Origin: Roseovarius sp. M141
GTDB lineage: Bacteria > Pseudomonadota > Alphaproteobacteria > Rhodobacterales > Rhodobacteraceae
Direction of reading: 5' to 3'
Assembly: GCF_024355225.1 (NCBI RefSeq)
Contig: NZ_VCNH01000001.1
Coordinates: 1-64,000, forward strand
DNA length: 64,000 nt
Shown: one piece after another, positions 19,640 to 27,685 of the stretch
Position numbering within the stretch: the stretch's first letter is position 1
Layout: the number at the start of each line of letters is the position of its first letter
Made by a program: the position numbers and the translations under genes
Notes under the pieces: generated by a model
Databases searched by the model: none
Seen by the model: the letters and a program-made list of their open reading frames with translations, nothing else
What the model was told of the DNA's origin: nothing

Positions 19640-19978
19640 TCAATGGTCGGTGGGACCGTCGATGTGTTTGTGCAGGAGATCGAACCGTTGGATGACCAGA
19701 TCCACCGCGCGCCGTTTTGCGTCCGCATCATCGGTGAAGGTACCGGTGCGCACAAACCCATGAAAATGACACAGGTCGCCCGGCGACAGGTGTTCGACGA
19801 TCTGGTCCCGCAGCGGCGCCTTGAAACAGACGATGGTGTTCCATGCCGGGCGCTCCGGACTCCGCAGCGGAGATGGCGGGCCGTCAAAAGTATGAAAGAC
19901 CGTCAGGACGAGGGCTTTCTCATAAGGCTTGATGGTGCCGATGCGCACGAGCGCATCCCAAGTGAAGGACCCGCTCAT
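19640..19978 (-). CDS. Single-strand DNA-binding-like OB-fold protein
   Basis: The 112-residue protein shows SSB-like strand patterns: SFTWDALVRIGTIKPY, WNTIVCFKAPLRDQIVEHLSPGDLCHFHGFVRTGTF, where the last part corresponds to the GDxVxVxGxLR strand of SSB. It lacks the acidic C-terminal tail of replicative SSB, so it is more likely a plasmid accessory ssDNA-binding protein. It precedes the thermonuclease gene by 26 bp when read downstream on the minus strand. Confidence 0.6.
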   Translation of the reverse strand: MSGSFTWDALVRIGTIKPYEKALVLTVFHTFDGPPSPLRSPERPAWNTIVCFKAPLRDQIVEHLSPGDLCHFHGFVRTGTFTDDADAKRRAVDLVIQRFDLLHKHIDGPTDH

Positions 19979-20004
19979 CGCTTATGCCTCGCCTATCATG
20001 CGCA

Positions 20005-20433
20005 TCACTGGCACCAGGGCGACAGACCGCGCCGCCCGAACGGCTCTGCAAGTCCCGCGGCGATCATGACAGGTCCGACCTCGCCCTCCAGGACCCAGAG
20101 CCGGGCAAGATGACGATCATATCGGTCCCGCCCGTCATAGGCGATCCGGACCAGGCCGGTGTTGAGGAGACGGATGAGCTCGACTGTTGCCGCCTGCGCC
20201 AGACGCCGCTCATTGGCGCAGCGTCCTTCGATCTCGGGCGCGTCGATGTCGAGGAGGCGGATTTTAGTGCCTTGGTACCAGAACGTGTCGCCGTCAACGA
20301 CGCAAGTGACGCGGCGCTCGTAACGGCTGCATTCGTGCCAGCCGATCTCTTCGGCCGAAGTAGCTGCTGGAAAAGCGAGAACGACCGCCAGCACAAGAGC
20401 GAGTGCCTTGCCAATGATCATGCGCGGTATCAT
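20005..20433 (-). CDS. Exported thermonuclease (SNase-like)
   Basis: The 142-residue protein has an N-terminal signal peptide (ALALVLAVVLAFPAATSA) and a staphylococcal nuclease fold: VVDGDTFWYQGTKIRLLDIDAPE, then DRYDRHLARLWV. SNase-family proteins cleave DNA and RNA with calcium. The active-site aspartate and arginine positions are visible in DGDTF and KIRLLDIDAPE. The ATG overlaps the upstream stop as ATGA. A second internal ATG four codons on gives the same signal peptide. A similar nuclease lies at 60,545. Confidence 0.8.
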   Translation of the reverse strand: MIPRMIIGKALALVLAVVLAFPAATSAEEIGWHECSRYERRVTCVVDGDTFWYQGTKIRLLDIDAPEIEGRCANERRLAQAATVELIRLLNTGLVRIAYDGRDRYDRHLARLWVLEGEVGPVMIAAGLAEPFGRRGLSPWCQ

Positions 20434-20867
20434 GTCGGGCGGAACTCGAAGAGGTGCTGGAACTCAAGGAGCAGGCCGCCCAGATGATAGGCGGCGAAGA
20501 CATCCGGAAGCTCGGCATAGCAGGCGTCCAACGCACGCACATGGTCCTGAATATGCCTGCGATAATTCGGATCATCGACGGTGTAAGGAAAGGGTTTGGC
20601 GGCGACGATCGTGCAATCCTCGACGACGACGATATACCAGCCCTCACCCCGGAACCCGAATCTGTCGATCTGCTCCTGCATCAACCGCCCGGTGGGAAGG
20701 GGCTGGCAGACCTCCATGTTGACGGGCAGTGCGGATCGTGCGTGGACGCTGATCACCTGCTGGTGGCTCCGAAGGTGATTTGCGAGCAGGAGTACGAGAT
20801 CGTCGAGACGATCCTGGTCGAGGGCGCGTATCACACTGTCTTTGAAGCTGTCGTCGCGCTCATTCAC
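20430..20867 (-). CDS. Plasmid-borne hypothetical protein
   Basis: I do not recognise the 145-residue product. It contains IRALDQDRLDDLVLLLANHLRSHQQVISVHARSALP and a C-terminal alpha/beta segment ending FAAYHLGGLLLEFQHLFEFRPT. The start was set at a GTG preceded by a strong GAGGAG site; an upstream GTG would add 24 residues. It overlaps the thermonuclease gene by 4 bp, so the two are probably translated together. Confidence 0.6.
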   Translation of the reverse strand: MNERDDSFKDSVIRALDQDRLDDLVLLLANHLRSHQQVISVHARSALPVNMEVCQPLPTGRLMQEQIDRFGFRGEGWYIVVVEDCTIVAAKPFPYTVDDPNYRRHIQDHVRALDACYAELPDVFAAYHLGGLLLEFQHLFEFRPT

Positions 20868-21526
20868 ATCGCGGCTCCTCAACGTCCAGGCATCTATCGG
20901 CACATATGACGATACCTGATTTGGCTGAATTCCCCCCACCGGGAGGGCGTCGCGCCATCACAAAATGTCTGAAACCATTACGAACACAGAGACAGCTGAC
21001 GAAGGCACCCTTTTAAACACCCCATATTTGCCGCGGCGCGGCACAAAGAGAATAGCCATCGCCAAAAATACCGTCGATTGAGCAGTTCTACGCTCATTTC
21101 AACCATGGGTCGCGCGGGACCGCTCATGCTGATGCGAGTATCGCTGCGGCTCTTTGTCGTAATTGGGGAGCTAGAGATGGTGCCGGAATACCTAACCCGA
21201 GGGGTCAGCAGTCCGGTTGCCGGTGGAACAGCCGCGCGGCTAGCGCCGTGCTGCATGGATCGGCGACAGATCGGATCAGAATATCAATTTGCTAACGGGA
21301 AGATCCCGATCGTGCGCGAGCGATCGTTACCGGATGGCGAAGACCGCGCCCGCGGGCTTCGGGAGCGCAGCGAGTAGAGCGCGGCCGGAACGGCGCGTCC
21401 AAAACAACAGGCAATGACGAGGGCGCAATTTTGGACGACGATGTAGCAAGGATGCTGCGCGCGAACATATAGTCGCGAATCGCTCACCCCCTCGATTTCA
21501 CCGGCGAAATCGGGCAATATTTACCG
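20868..21526. other. Intergenic stretch, no gene supported
   Basis: About 660 bp without a convincing gene. It contains a small palindrome (CGATCGTGCGCGAGCGATCG, near 21,308) and GC-rich tracts. The right end is the upstream region of the truncated membrane gene at 21,527. Confidence 0.35.
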
Positions 21527-21892
21527 GTGATGAACCACTTATTCGATATCAAAATACCTTTCTGGCGCTTCGCCAGAAACACGCTGATCGTCAGTTGCCT
21601 CAGTCTCCTGCCGCTACTGCTGCTCTACATTCTACTCTCGCCCGGCTTCGCCGGCATGCTTCTGGACAATCGAATGGCCCTGAGCCGATTCCTGCGGCAA
21701 GTCGTAACGAACGGCCTGCCTGTGGTCTTCGCGGTGAATTATTTGAGCTTTTTCTTATATGCCGTGATGAAGGACGGACAGCGCTGGACCAATGTTCACG
21801 GCAGGCTGTCCGCATATCCGGCTGATTTCGGAAACTTACGATGGCCCCAGGCGGTAAGAGCGCGGGCGCAGCCCGCGCGGATGGCGCGATAG
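21527..21892 (+). pseudogene. Truncated membrane protein gene
   Basis: The first 103 or so codons encode two strong membrane segments (TLIVSCLSLLPLLLLYILLSPGFAG and VVTNGLPVVFAVNYLSFFLYAV). After about 21,838 the sequence changes abruptly to low-complexity basic residues (RARAQPARMAR) in GC-rich hairpin DNA. The layout recalls the N-terminus of a membrane-anchored adenylate cyclase or sensor, but the catalytic part is absent, so this is uncertain. The break probably marks where the accessory gene block to the right joined. Confidence 0.5.
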
Positions 21893-21978
21893 CGCCGGGC
21901 CGGTGGGGCAGGGTGCCTTCACCCTGGCCCGCCGGTCAATCCGGGGGTGTATCGTCCAAAAGACAGATGGAAAGCCAA

Positions 21979-22003
21979 AAGCCCAACCTCGACGGCTGGG
22001 CTT
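21979..22003 (-). terminator. Terminator of the small accessory operon
   Basis: AAGCCCA and TGGGCTT pair around an 11-bp loop and, read on the minus strand, are followed by TTGGCTTTCC. The hairpin lies just after the stop at 22,023, so it probably ends the leftward operon that starts at 23,286. Confidence 0.6.
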
Positions 22004-22022
22004 CGTGGACTTGGCGGCGGCT

Positions 22023-22328
22023 CTAGGAAAATAGATCAGGCTCCGGCGTTTGGGTGTCGCGGCCTTTGATTTCCACGACAACGCGGGCGATCTGCTCCCG
22101 CTTTTGTCCATAGTCGCTGCGGTAACTCTCCCGAATCTTCACGGTGTATCTGCTCGGCGTGATCGGATCGGCCTCGATGGCGTAGCGTTTCGGGGATTGG
22201 CCGCGCCCCAGCCAAGGCGGCTCGGGGCAGGGGGGCAGGGTCGCAAGATAGTCGATGCAATCGAGAATGTTGCGCTTGTCGTGGGCGGTGATGTGCCGCC
22301 CCTCGATCAGTTTTACGGTGGGTTTCAT
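22023..22328 (-). CDS. Hypothetical accessory protein
   Basis: This 101-residue protein (MKPTVKLIEGRHITAHDKRNILDCIDYLATLPP...) has a strand-rich C-terminal half with RYTVKIRESYRSDYGQKREQIARVVVEIKGR. I do not recognise the family. A GGAGAAGCG ribosome-binding site precedes the ATG, which overlaps the upstream stop (ATGA). It is the last gene of the small operon before a hairpin terminator. Confidence 0.7.
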   Translation of the reverse strand: MKPTVKLIEGRHITAHDKRNILDCIDYLATLPPCPEPPWLGRGQSPKRYAIEADPITPSRYTVKIRESYRSDYGQKREQIARVVVEIKGRDTQTPEPDLFS

Positions 22329-22645
22329 GCTCGCTTCTCCAGCAAGTAAATCTGGTAAGCCCTGTGATCGGCGGTGCCGAAGGCCAGCCCTTTTTGATCG
22401 GCAAAGTGGCGAAGATCGCAAAGGGCATTTTGCAGCAAGGCGGCGGCGTCGTCCTCGTCGTCGGGATAGGCCATAGTCGCAAGCGCCGCTTCCAGACGCG
22501 CGGTCTGCCGCTCTGCAAGGCTGGCCGCTGCGTTGCAATCCTCGATCATCTGCGCGGTGGCGGTGATTTCCTCTCTCATGTTGGTGTCCTCATAGGTGGG
22601 TGATGTGATCTGTTGCGGGTGGTCGTTTGCGCTGGCGGCGATCAT
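22325..22645 (-). CDS. Hypothetical accessory protein
   Basis: The 106-residue frame starts at an ATG overlapping the upstream stop. An internal ATG at 22,579 with a GAGGA site would give 84 residues (MREEITATAQMIEDCNAAASLAERQTARLEAALATMAY) and looks more natural. The protein is helical and acidic in the middle (YPDDEDDAAALLQNALCDLRHFADQKG). No family was recognised. It is part of the leftward operon under leader copy 1. Confidence 0.6.
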   Translation of the reverse strand: MIAASANDHPQQITSPTYEDTNMREEITATAQMIEDCNAAASLAERQTARLEAALATMAYPDDEDDAAALLQNALCDLRHFADQKGLAFGTADHRAYQIYLLEKRA

Positions 22646-22941
22646 TGGGCCGCTCCCTTCGATCTGGTTCGCCGCTCTATCTTCGATGTGCTGACCCAGA
22701 ACGGCGGCATGTCGTCAAAGTCTCCGCTGTTGCCGGTGGTTGTCACGCGGGCGCGGTCGTCCTCGACCTCAAGAATCGAAACGGTGAAAACTCCGCCCAG
22801 CCCGGACGGCACAACGATTTCGCTGCAATCCTGCTTGCGGGCATCGCAGTAGCGACACGCGCGGCTGTGATCCTCGTTGATGTGTTCGCCGTTCGCGGTG
22901 GCGCATCCGCACACCCAGAAATTGCTTTTGGTCATTGCCAT
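22642..22941 (-). CDS. Small zinc-ribbon-like hypothetical protein
   Basis: The 99-residue protein begins MAMTKSNFWVCGCATANGEHINEDHSRACRYCDARKQDC; the CxC and CxxC pairs look like a metal-binding knuckle. An AAGGAGC site precedes the ATG. The C-terminal half is strand-rich (FTVSILEVEDDRARVTTTGNSGDF). It sits in the leftward accessory operon. The function is unknown. Confidence 0.65.
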   Translation of the reverse strand: MAMTKSNFWVCGCATANGEHINEDHSRACRYCDARKQDCSEIVVPSGLGGVFTVSILEVEDDRARVTTTGNSGDFDDMPPFWVSTSKIERRTRSKGAAQ

Positions 22942-22961
22942 GCTCCTTGTCTGAATGAAGG

Positions 22962-23063
22962 TCACAACCAGCCCGCCGGGGCCGGGTGCCAATAGATGCT
23001 TGCCAGCGCATCGCCATAGATCGCGCAAAGCTGCTCATAGTAGAGTCGGGATACCGGGAACAT
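22962..23063 (-). CDS. 33-residue ORF in the accessory operon
   Basis: An ATG one base after the upstream stop opens a 33-codon frame (MFPVSRLYYEQLCAIYGD..., ending PAPAGWL). The aromatic-rich sequence looks like protein and the spacing is typical of coupled translation. There is no family assignment, and it could be a remnant of a longer protein. Confidence 0.4.
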   Translation of the reverse strand: MFPVSRLYYEQLCAIYGDALASIYWHPAPAGWL

Positions 23064-23064
23064 T

Positions 23065-23286
23065 TCAGCCCTCCGCATCGAAAACTACGGTTTCGTCCTC
23101 GACCGTGTAAGGCACGGCCTTGGATAGAAGCTGGTCGATGGCCTGTGCCGGAACCGTGGAAAACGTCGCGCCGATAACCTTGCGCATCTGGTCGCGGTCG
23201 GCCTCGAAAGCGTAGCCGTTGATTGCCCATGCGATCAGGCCAGGTGTGTGAACGGCGGGGGATGATCCTAAGCGATACGTTGTCAT
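23065..23286 (-). CDS. Hypothetical protein, first gene after leader copy 1
   Basis: The 73-residue protein (MTTYRLGSSPAVHTPGLIAWAINGYAF...) has its ATG inside the last bases of the 531-bp repeated leader, behind a CAAAGGAACGAG ribosome-binding site. It heads the small leftward operon. I do not recognise a family. Unlike the gene at the same place behind leader copy 2, it is not a close paralog of it. Confidence 0.65.
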   Translation of the reverse strand: MTTYRLGSSPAVHTPGLIAWAINGYAFEADRDQMRKVIGATFSTVPAQAIDQLLSKAVPYTVEDETVVFDAEG

Positions 23287-23814
23287 TTTTCTCGTTCCTT
23301 TGTGGTGCTGCCCTGTCCGGCTTGGTGCCGATAATCGGGCGGGGTTTTAGGGGTCGGTCGCGAAGCGCCCGTCTCCTGAAACCTTGCCATGTGGCGAACT
23401 GAGGGGGTCGAGACTGCCTAAATCGACAAGCTGGCGCGGCCCGCAGCCCGCAGGGCGAGGACACGGGCTTGTCTATTTCGGTAGTCCGAAGGGGGCCGAC
23501 GAAACGGCCCCCTTGCGGCGCAGCGGCGTTCGGCTTGCCCGAACCCCAAGCCCAGAAAAAACAGGATCGAAGATCCGACCGCCCCATGCGATCGTCACCC
23601 GCAAGGGCCGCTCACAAGGTCCAGGGCGACCATGAGACAAAGCCCGCGACCTGGCTCGCAGAGACAGGGCGCGGGCTATTGGATCAGGAAGGCCAGGATC
23701 GAAGGGTGCGGGGCGAAAGCCGGTCTGCCGGCTGTAGCCTAGAGCGCGGTGCCATGATCGAGGATCATGGCAGGGGCCACGGCCCCCGCTGCTTGCGCAG
23801 CTCCCCCGTGGATA
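23284..23814 (-). repeat. 531-bp duplicated leader, copy 1
   Basis: This segment matches 59,280-59,810 with only two substitutions (23,586 A versus C; 23,726 T versus C). Weaker similarity continues about 28 bp further out. Both copies end exactly on the ATG of a minus-strand gene, so the unit is a promoter plus 5' leader. It contains a strong hairpin (AAGGGGGCCG/CGGCCCCCTT, 23,489-23,514), a second (AGCCCGCG/CGCGGGCT, 23,641-23,677) and the palindrome ATGATCGAGGATCAT near 23,754. Hairpins this strong inside a leader suggest attenuation or structured RNA. Confidence 0.9.
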
Positions 23815-23877
23815 TTTTCAGGAAAATGAGGCAGGAAAAAAGGGCAGGGCAACGGCGTTACCTGCCGCCCCGACATC

Positions 23878-24111
23878 CTATCTGACGCCTTGTGAGCGGC
23901 CCGCCAGGTCGCACCAATCGGTTGCCCATTCGTCCATCGTGGCGAGCGTTGCGCCGTCCGGGTCGATCAGGAAAAGATCGGGTTTGATCTTCGCGGCGGC
24001 ATGATGGTCTTTGCCGAACATGCGAAGCACGTTTTCATTCGTGGAGTAGATCGCCTGCGGATCGGGCTGGCCCTCATACTTGGCTTTCAACATGAAAAGA
24101 CGTTCTGACAT
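23878..24111 (-). CDS. Small conserved accessory protein, paralog of the one at 58,747
   Basis: The 77-residue protein (MSERLFMLKAKYEGQPDPQAIYSTNENVLRMFGKDHHAAAKIKP...) is clearly paralogous to the product at 58,747-58,971 across its whole length, including TMDEWA(T/D)DW near the end. An AGGAGCGG ribosome-binding site precedes the ATG. It ends the operon interrupted by the transposon. The function is unknown. Confidence 0.75.
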   Translation of the reverse strand: MSERLFMLKAKYEGQPDPQAIYSTNENVLRMFGKDHHAAAKIKPDLFLIDPDGATLATMDEWATDWCDLAGRSQGVR

Positions 24112-24142
24112 TCTGCCGCTCCTGTTCGGTCCAACCGAAAGG

Positions 24143-24454
24143 CTAGGCTGGAACCACATCCGCCGCCACCCAATAGGCGACGCTCACTAAATCCGACGAA
24201 CCTGCAACACCAGCATCCTTGTCGGGAATAGAGACGCTGAATTTCGGGGCGTTGGTGTAGCCTGTAATCTCCCAAAAGAAACCGATGCCACGGTGGAGAA
24301 CCGGAAATTCGCGCCCTTTGGCTCCCTGTCGGTCAAGCTGTTCGATGGTTTTCTGTTCGATCCACGTCCGAACACTGTCAGGATCGGCAACCCCGCTCTG
24401 AATAAGGTATCGCTCGGCTCCTGCGAGGTTGTCGGGATCATAGGCAATTTCCAT
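24143..24454 (-). CDS. Hypothetical accessory protein
   Basis: The 103-residue product (MEIAYDPDNLAGAERYLIQSGVADPDSVRTWIEQKTIEQLDRQGAKG...) follows the methyltransferase half-gene in the same direction. A GAGAAG site precedes the chosen ATG; another ATG at 24,502 would add 16 residues. No family was recognised. The C-terminus ends VSVAYWVAADVVPA. Confidence 0.6.
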   Translation of the reverse strand: MEIAYDPDNLAGAERYLIQSGVADPDSVRTWIEQKTIEQLDRQGAKGREFPVLHRGIGFFWEITGYTNAPKFSVSIPDKDAGVAGSSDLVSVAYWVAADVVPA

Positions 24455-24553
24455 ATCTGGCTTCTTCTCGATGTGTTTGATTACAGGGGATTGTGACGGC
24501 ATGATCCTAAAGGCGAGCGGCGAAGATTGCCAACCCGAAACCGGGCAAGGAAA

Positions 24554-24574
24554 GGGGCGGCTGAAAGCCGCCCC
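24554..24574 (-). terminator. Hairpin after the methyltransferase gene
   Basis: GGGGCGGCT and AGCCGCCCC pair perfectly around three bases, six bases after the stop at 24,580. On the minus strand it is followed by TTTCCTTG. It probably reduces read-through into the next accessory genes. Confidence 0.65.
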
Positions 24575-24579
24575 AACCG

Positions 24580-25165
24580 TCAGTCTTTCGGCTTCCACCA
24601 GACGCAATATCCGGTCGGCACGTTTGTTCCGCTCTCTGCGAAACTGCCAACGGGCAGATCGCGCCACTCGCCAATCGTGTTGCCGTGGTCGTAGTAGGCC
24701 GTCGCGGGCAGGACGCAGACCAGCCGCCCGCCTTTTTTCAGGAACTTTTGGGCGTGATCCAGATGCTTTTTATAGTGCGTTCCGTAGAATGGCGGGTTCA
24801 TCACCACCACGTCAAAGCGGGCCTCCGGGGCGACCTGTAGAAAATTCGCAGTCATGACGTGGTGGCCTTTGGCGCGCGCCTGTTCCGCGCGGCCTGCGTC
24901 ATACTCGATGCCGGTGACAAAGAGGGGTGTTCGGCGCTTCCAACGGTCCTCCTGATTGTGCCAGTCGGCCAGCTCGTCCATCATGTCGCCCGTGCCGCAT
25001 GACGGCTCAAGGATGGTTTCGCCGCCTGAAAGCTGCAATCGCTGCAACACTTCTTCCGTCACCCGGCGCGGCGTGGGGTAGAATTGCAGATCGCGCGCAA
25101 CTTCGGTGCTTGGCCGTTTCGCTTCTGTCGCGTTCGGCGCGTCGGGCAAAACCTCGCCGTAGAAC
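24580..25165 (-). pseudogene. C-terminal half of a DUF4942/N6-adenine methyltransferase gene cut by the transposon
   Basis: The frame encodes a SAM-dependent DNA methyltransferase: ILEPSCGTGDMMDELADW is the SAM motif and VVMNPPFYG is the NPPF catalytic motif of adenine-N6 enzymes. Upstream it breaks at the transposon end; the terminal TGACA supplies a stop. Joining base 25,160 to 57,677 restores an in-frame reading through AEFYGEVLPDAPNATEA, giving 474 residues in total with the DUF4942 half at 57,677-58,520. A TTG at 25,149 could still start this half. Before the insertion this was probably an orphan plasmid methyltransferase. Confidence 0.9.
25161..25165. repeat. Target-site duplication AGAAC, left copy
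   Basis: AGAAC directly precedes the left transposon end, and the same five bases directly follow the right end at 57,677-57,681. Five-base duplications are the rule for Tn7-type transposition. Confidence 0.93.
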
Positions 25166-25281
25166 TGTCAATTGTCACACAAGTCTTCCTTTCTAAAAAA
25201 CTCAACCCGCTGAAAATATTAGATTTACCAAAAGAGCGTTCACGTAAACCTTCCTCTTGTTTCGCGCAAACCTTCCTTTGG
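25166..25281. repeat. Left transposon end with three TnsB-type boxes
   Basis: The terminal TGTCA is followed by three direct repeats: AAGTCTTCCTTTC (25,181-25,193), AAACCTTCCTCTTG (25,246-25,259) and AAACCTTCCTTTGG (25,268-25,281). Repeated boxes of about this spacing are the transposase-binding array of Tn7-like ends. The inverted equivalents lie at 57,629-57,661. Confidence 0.85.
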
Positions 25282-25347
25282 CTTTAGGTGGAAACATCGC
25301 GCTGACTGAAATGTGGGCGCTTAAACCGGCCAATCGACGTGGGAACG

Positions 25348-26022
25348 TCAGGGCAGCTTGTTCTCGTGCTCCCACCCTTTGACCAGCGTTTCGGATAGAT
25401 CGCAGAAGTTTCGCCCACTCGGGCTGCAGTCCTCGATCCGGTCGATCCGGAAGTGGCGAAACGCCTGCCGCAATTCGCACCACGCGGCAAGAAGAACCGC
25501 GTCGATATAGTAGATCAGAGCAATTGGCTTGATGTCGCGGGTTGTTCGCCGGTCTTTGAGATCGACATAGGTGATCGTCAATTCAGCATTGTCACGGATG
25601 AACTTCCGCAAAGCGCTGGCTTCGATTTTGGGATTTGGAATGTTGTTCCACTTCGACACGCGCAGGGGAGCAGTGCGGGTGCCCGCGTCCGGCAAAACAT
25701 CAGATATCTTGGTCGTAGCATGTCGGGCCGCGCGCTCAAGCCCGCGATCGCCGATACGGCCAAGAAGCGCGAGCCCCACGACAATTGCTTCCATCTCGTC
25801 TTGCGTAAACATCAGTGGCGGCAGGTCATAGCCTGGCTGCATGACGTAGCCAATTCCCGCCTCGCCATCGATGGGCAGGCGCATGGCCTGAAGCGCGGCG
25901 ATATCGCGATAGATCGTGCGCTTCGCGACCTCCAACGCGTCTCCGATCTCCTGTGCCGTCACAGGCCCATCGGCGTGGCGCAGGATTTGGATGATTTCAA
26001 AGAGGCGAGTCGAACGAGGCAT
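25348..26022 (-). CDS. YafY-like HTH/WYL-domain transcriptional regulator
   Basis: The 224-residue protein has an N-terminal HTH_11 domain (TRLFEIIQILRHADGPVTAQEIGDAL...RTIYRDIAALQAM) and a C-terminal WYL-type domain (LTITYVDLKDRRTTRDIKPIALIYYID...). Such regulators bind DNA as dimers and sense small ligands. It diverges from the gene at 26,099, and a large perfect palindrome lies between them. It is the first gene inside the left transposon end. Confidence 0.88.
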   Translation of the reverse strand: MPRSTRLFEIIQILRHADGPVTAQEIGDALEVAKRTIYRDIAALQAMRLPIDGEAGIGYVMQPGYDLPPLMFTQDEMEAIVVGLALLGRIGDRGLERAARHATTKISDVLPDAGTRTAPLRVSKWNNIPNPKIEASALRKFIRDNAELTITYVDLKDRRTTRDIKPIALIYYIDAVLLAAWCELRQAFRHFRIDRIEDCSPSGRNFCDLSETLVKGWEHENKLP

Positions 26023-26032
26023 ACCGCACGAT

Positions 26033-26074
26033 AACACAAGGCTGCTGACATCCTGTTGTCAGCAGCCTTGTGTT
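26033..26074. promoter_or_regulatory. 18-bp perfect palindrome between divergent genes
   Basis: AACACAAGGCTGCTGACA (26,033-26,050) and its exact inverse (26,057-26,074) surround a 6-bp centre, between the WYL regulator and the divergent gene pair at 26,099. The position fits an operator that controls both directions. Confidence 0.75.
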
Positions 26075-26098
26075 AAGAAACGGTCAAAGGAGAAACGC

Positions 26099-26551
26099 AT
26101 GCTGGAAAACTACAAAGCGAAATCGGGAGCTTTCGAACCCGTCTGGACACTTGAAATCCAGACACTGCCCGAGGACACTGACCGGATACTGGACGAGGTC
26201 CTCAAGGTGCATCCGCTCGGCTACGGACGCTATCAGCGCAATGCCTCCATTTCGGCGATCGGAAAGGAAACCGCGCAGCCGCAGGAGGATTCGACCACGA
26301 CGACGCACAAGGAGGGCTACGAGGCGGGTGCGACCGAGACCTATCCAATGGTCGAGTTGAAAATCTCCATCGAGCGAGAGCTTGAGGTGCTTGAACGTGT
26401 GATGGGCGCAATTCTGCAAGTTCATCACTATGAACAGCCCGTGATCTTCTTGCGCGAGGACTGGGCGAGCCGGTCAAATTACGACCCCAATAGCGACAAC
26501 CCGAACCGTTGGTGGAACAACGGGCGCGGCTTGCCCGAGCAACTCGACTGA
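26099..26551 (+). CDS. Hypothetical protein, possible CutA-like fold
   Basis: The 150-residue protein has an alpha/beta pattern with a low-complexity central loop (EDSTTTTHKEGYEAGATETYPMVELKISIERELEVLERVMGAIL) and ends in a conserved-looking HHYEQPVIFLREDWASRSNYDPNSDNPNRWWN. Small CutA/NIF3-type proteins show similar VHxYExPVI strands, but the match is only suggestive. An AAAGGAG site precedes the ATG. It is probably controlled by the divergent WYL regulator. Confidence 0.6.
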   Translation: MLENYKAKSGAFEPVWTLEIQTLPEDTDRILDEVLKVHPLGYGRYQRNASISAIGKETAQPQEDSTTTTHKEGYEAGATETYPMVELKISIERELEVLERVMGAILQVHHYEQPVIFLREDWASRSNYDPNSDNPNRWWNNGRGLPEQLD

Positions 26552-26561
26552 GGAGACTGGA

Positions 26562-26744
26562 ATGATCAAATATTATTATCCGAACGGCGATCACTGTTAT
26601 CGTGCGTTGCACACCGCCCATGCCGTCTATCACGCCGAAGATGGCAAACTAATGGCGCGCGCTATGAAGCCGGACAACAGTGAACTGTATGAATTCGAGA
26701 TTACCGGGTTTGAAATCGTGGAACCGGGCGTGCGTTGTGCGTGA
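26562..26744 (+). CDS. Small hypothetical protein
   Basis: The 60-residue protein (MIKYYYPNGDHCYRALHTAHAVYHAEDG...) follows the preceding gene by 10 bp with a GAGGAG site and is probably in the same transcript. No family was recognised. It has no membrane segments. Confidence 0.6.
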   Translation: MIKYYYPNGDHCYRALHTAHAVYHAEDGKLMARAMKPDNSELYEFEITGFEIVEPGVRCA

Positions 26745-27025
26745 CGCACCAATTTAGCAGACGGGTTCGATAGCCACCCAATCGGAATGCAACCGTATGT
26801 GATTGATCATGTTCCCGACACCGAAACCCGTCCAAATATGCGGCAACAATTGCGTCGCCAGTAAATTGTAAGTGTCGTGATGCGCCAAAATCGGCCCTAC
26901 GCGTCGCCGTTGCGGACAGCAGCAAAATCCGCCATCCCGCCCATGGCGCGTCAAACGGCGACGCTCGCCCTCAACTTGACCATTTTCTGCATCACAGCCA
27001 GTGTCTCCTTTTCGGGATCAAGTAA
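26745..27025. other. Intergenic stretch, nothing recognised
   Basis: About 280 bp between the small operon and the acetyltransferase gene. No supported gene or clear hairpin was seen. It probably holds the promoter of the acetyltransferase gene. Confidence 0.35.
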
Positions 27026-27544
27026 GTGAGAACCGTGTCCCCTGAAGCCGCAGGTATAATTCTTCGCGACTACCGTGTCGCAGACAGGGATTGGGTCGCT
27101 GCCGTCAACGTTCAGCACTACACCGATGTCGAAGGGTTTGATGCCAGTTTTGCGAAGGCGGCTTCCGACGCGCTCGACCTTTTGGAACTGCAAATCAGCA
27201 ATAAACATAACGATTTCATAATCGCAGAAGTGGAACAAGGCCCAGTTGGGTGCATATTCTTCGCCGCTGAGTCCAAGACAGCTGGCAGAGTCCGCCTGTT
27301 TTATCTGGACACCGCATATCGCGGACTCGGTGTCGGTAAACGAATGCTGAGCCGGATTATCGAGAGGGCGGTAGAAAATGGTTTCAGAAGAATTTGTGTC
27401 TCAACCTTCGACCGCCATCTTGAGGCGTGCAGCCTTTATACTTTGCTTGGGTTCCAACGCACGATCCACGAGCCCTCGACAGCTTTTGGTAAGAAAATGC
27501 GCCAGATTGACTTCGAACTCGACCTGTCCAGTTATTCCACATAA
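27026..27544 (+). CDS. GNAT-family N-acetyltransferase
   Basis: The 172-residue protein has the GNAT core: GCIFFAAESKTAGRVRLFYLDTAYRGLGVGKRMLSRIIERA, where RGLGVGKRM is the acetyl-CoA pyrophosphate loop. CSLYTLLGFQRT is the typical final motif. The start is a GTG. Such enzymes acetylate small molecules or protein ends; the substrate cannot be told. It lies alone in the left cargo. Confidence 0.8.
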   Translation: MRTVSPEAAGIILRDYRVADRDWVAAVNVQHYTDVEGFDASFAKAASDALDLLELQISNKHNDFIIAEVEQGPVGCIFFAAESKTAGRVRLFYLDTAYRGLGVGKRMLSRIIERAVENGFRRICVSTFDRHLEACSLYTLLGFQRTIHEPSTAFGKKMRQIDFELDLSSYST

Positions 27545-27685
27545 CCGCGGAGACGCTCTTCGAGCGCCCCGCTATGCAACTCGAACATATGATTGTCATG
27601 GTGCGCTCAGAGCGGTTAGATTCTACCCACCGCAGACTTTCATCTTGAATCCAAAATGACCAGCCACGTTGAGAGCGGTTCACGT

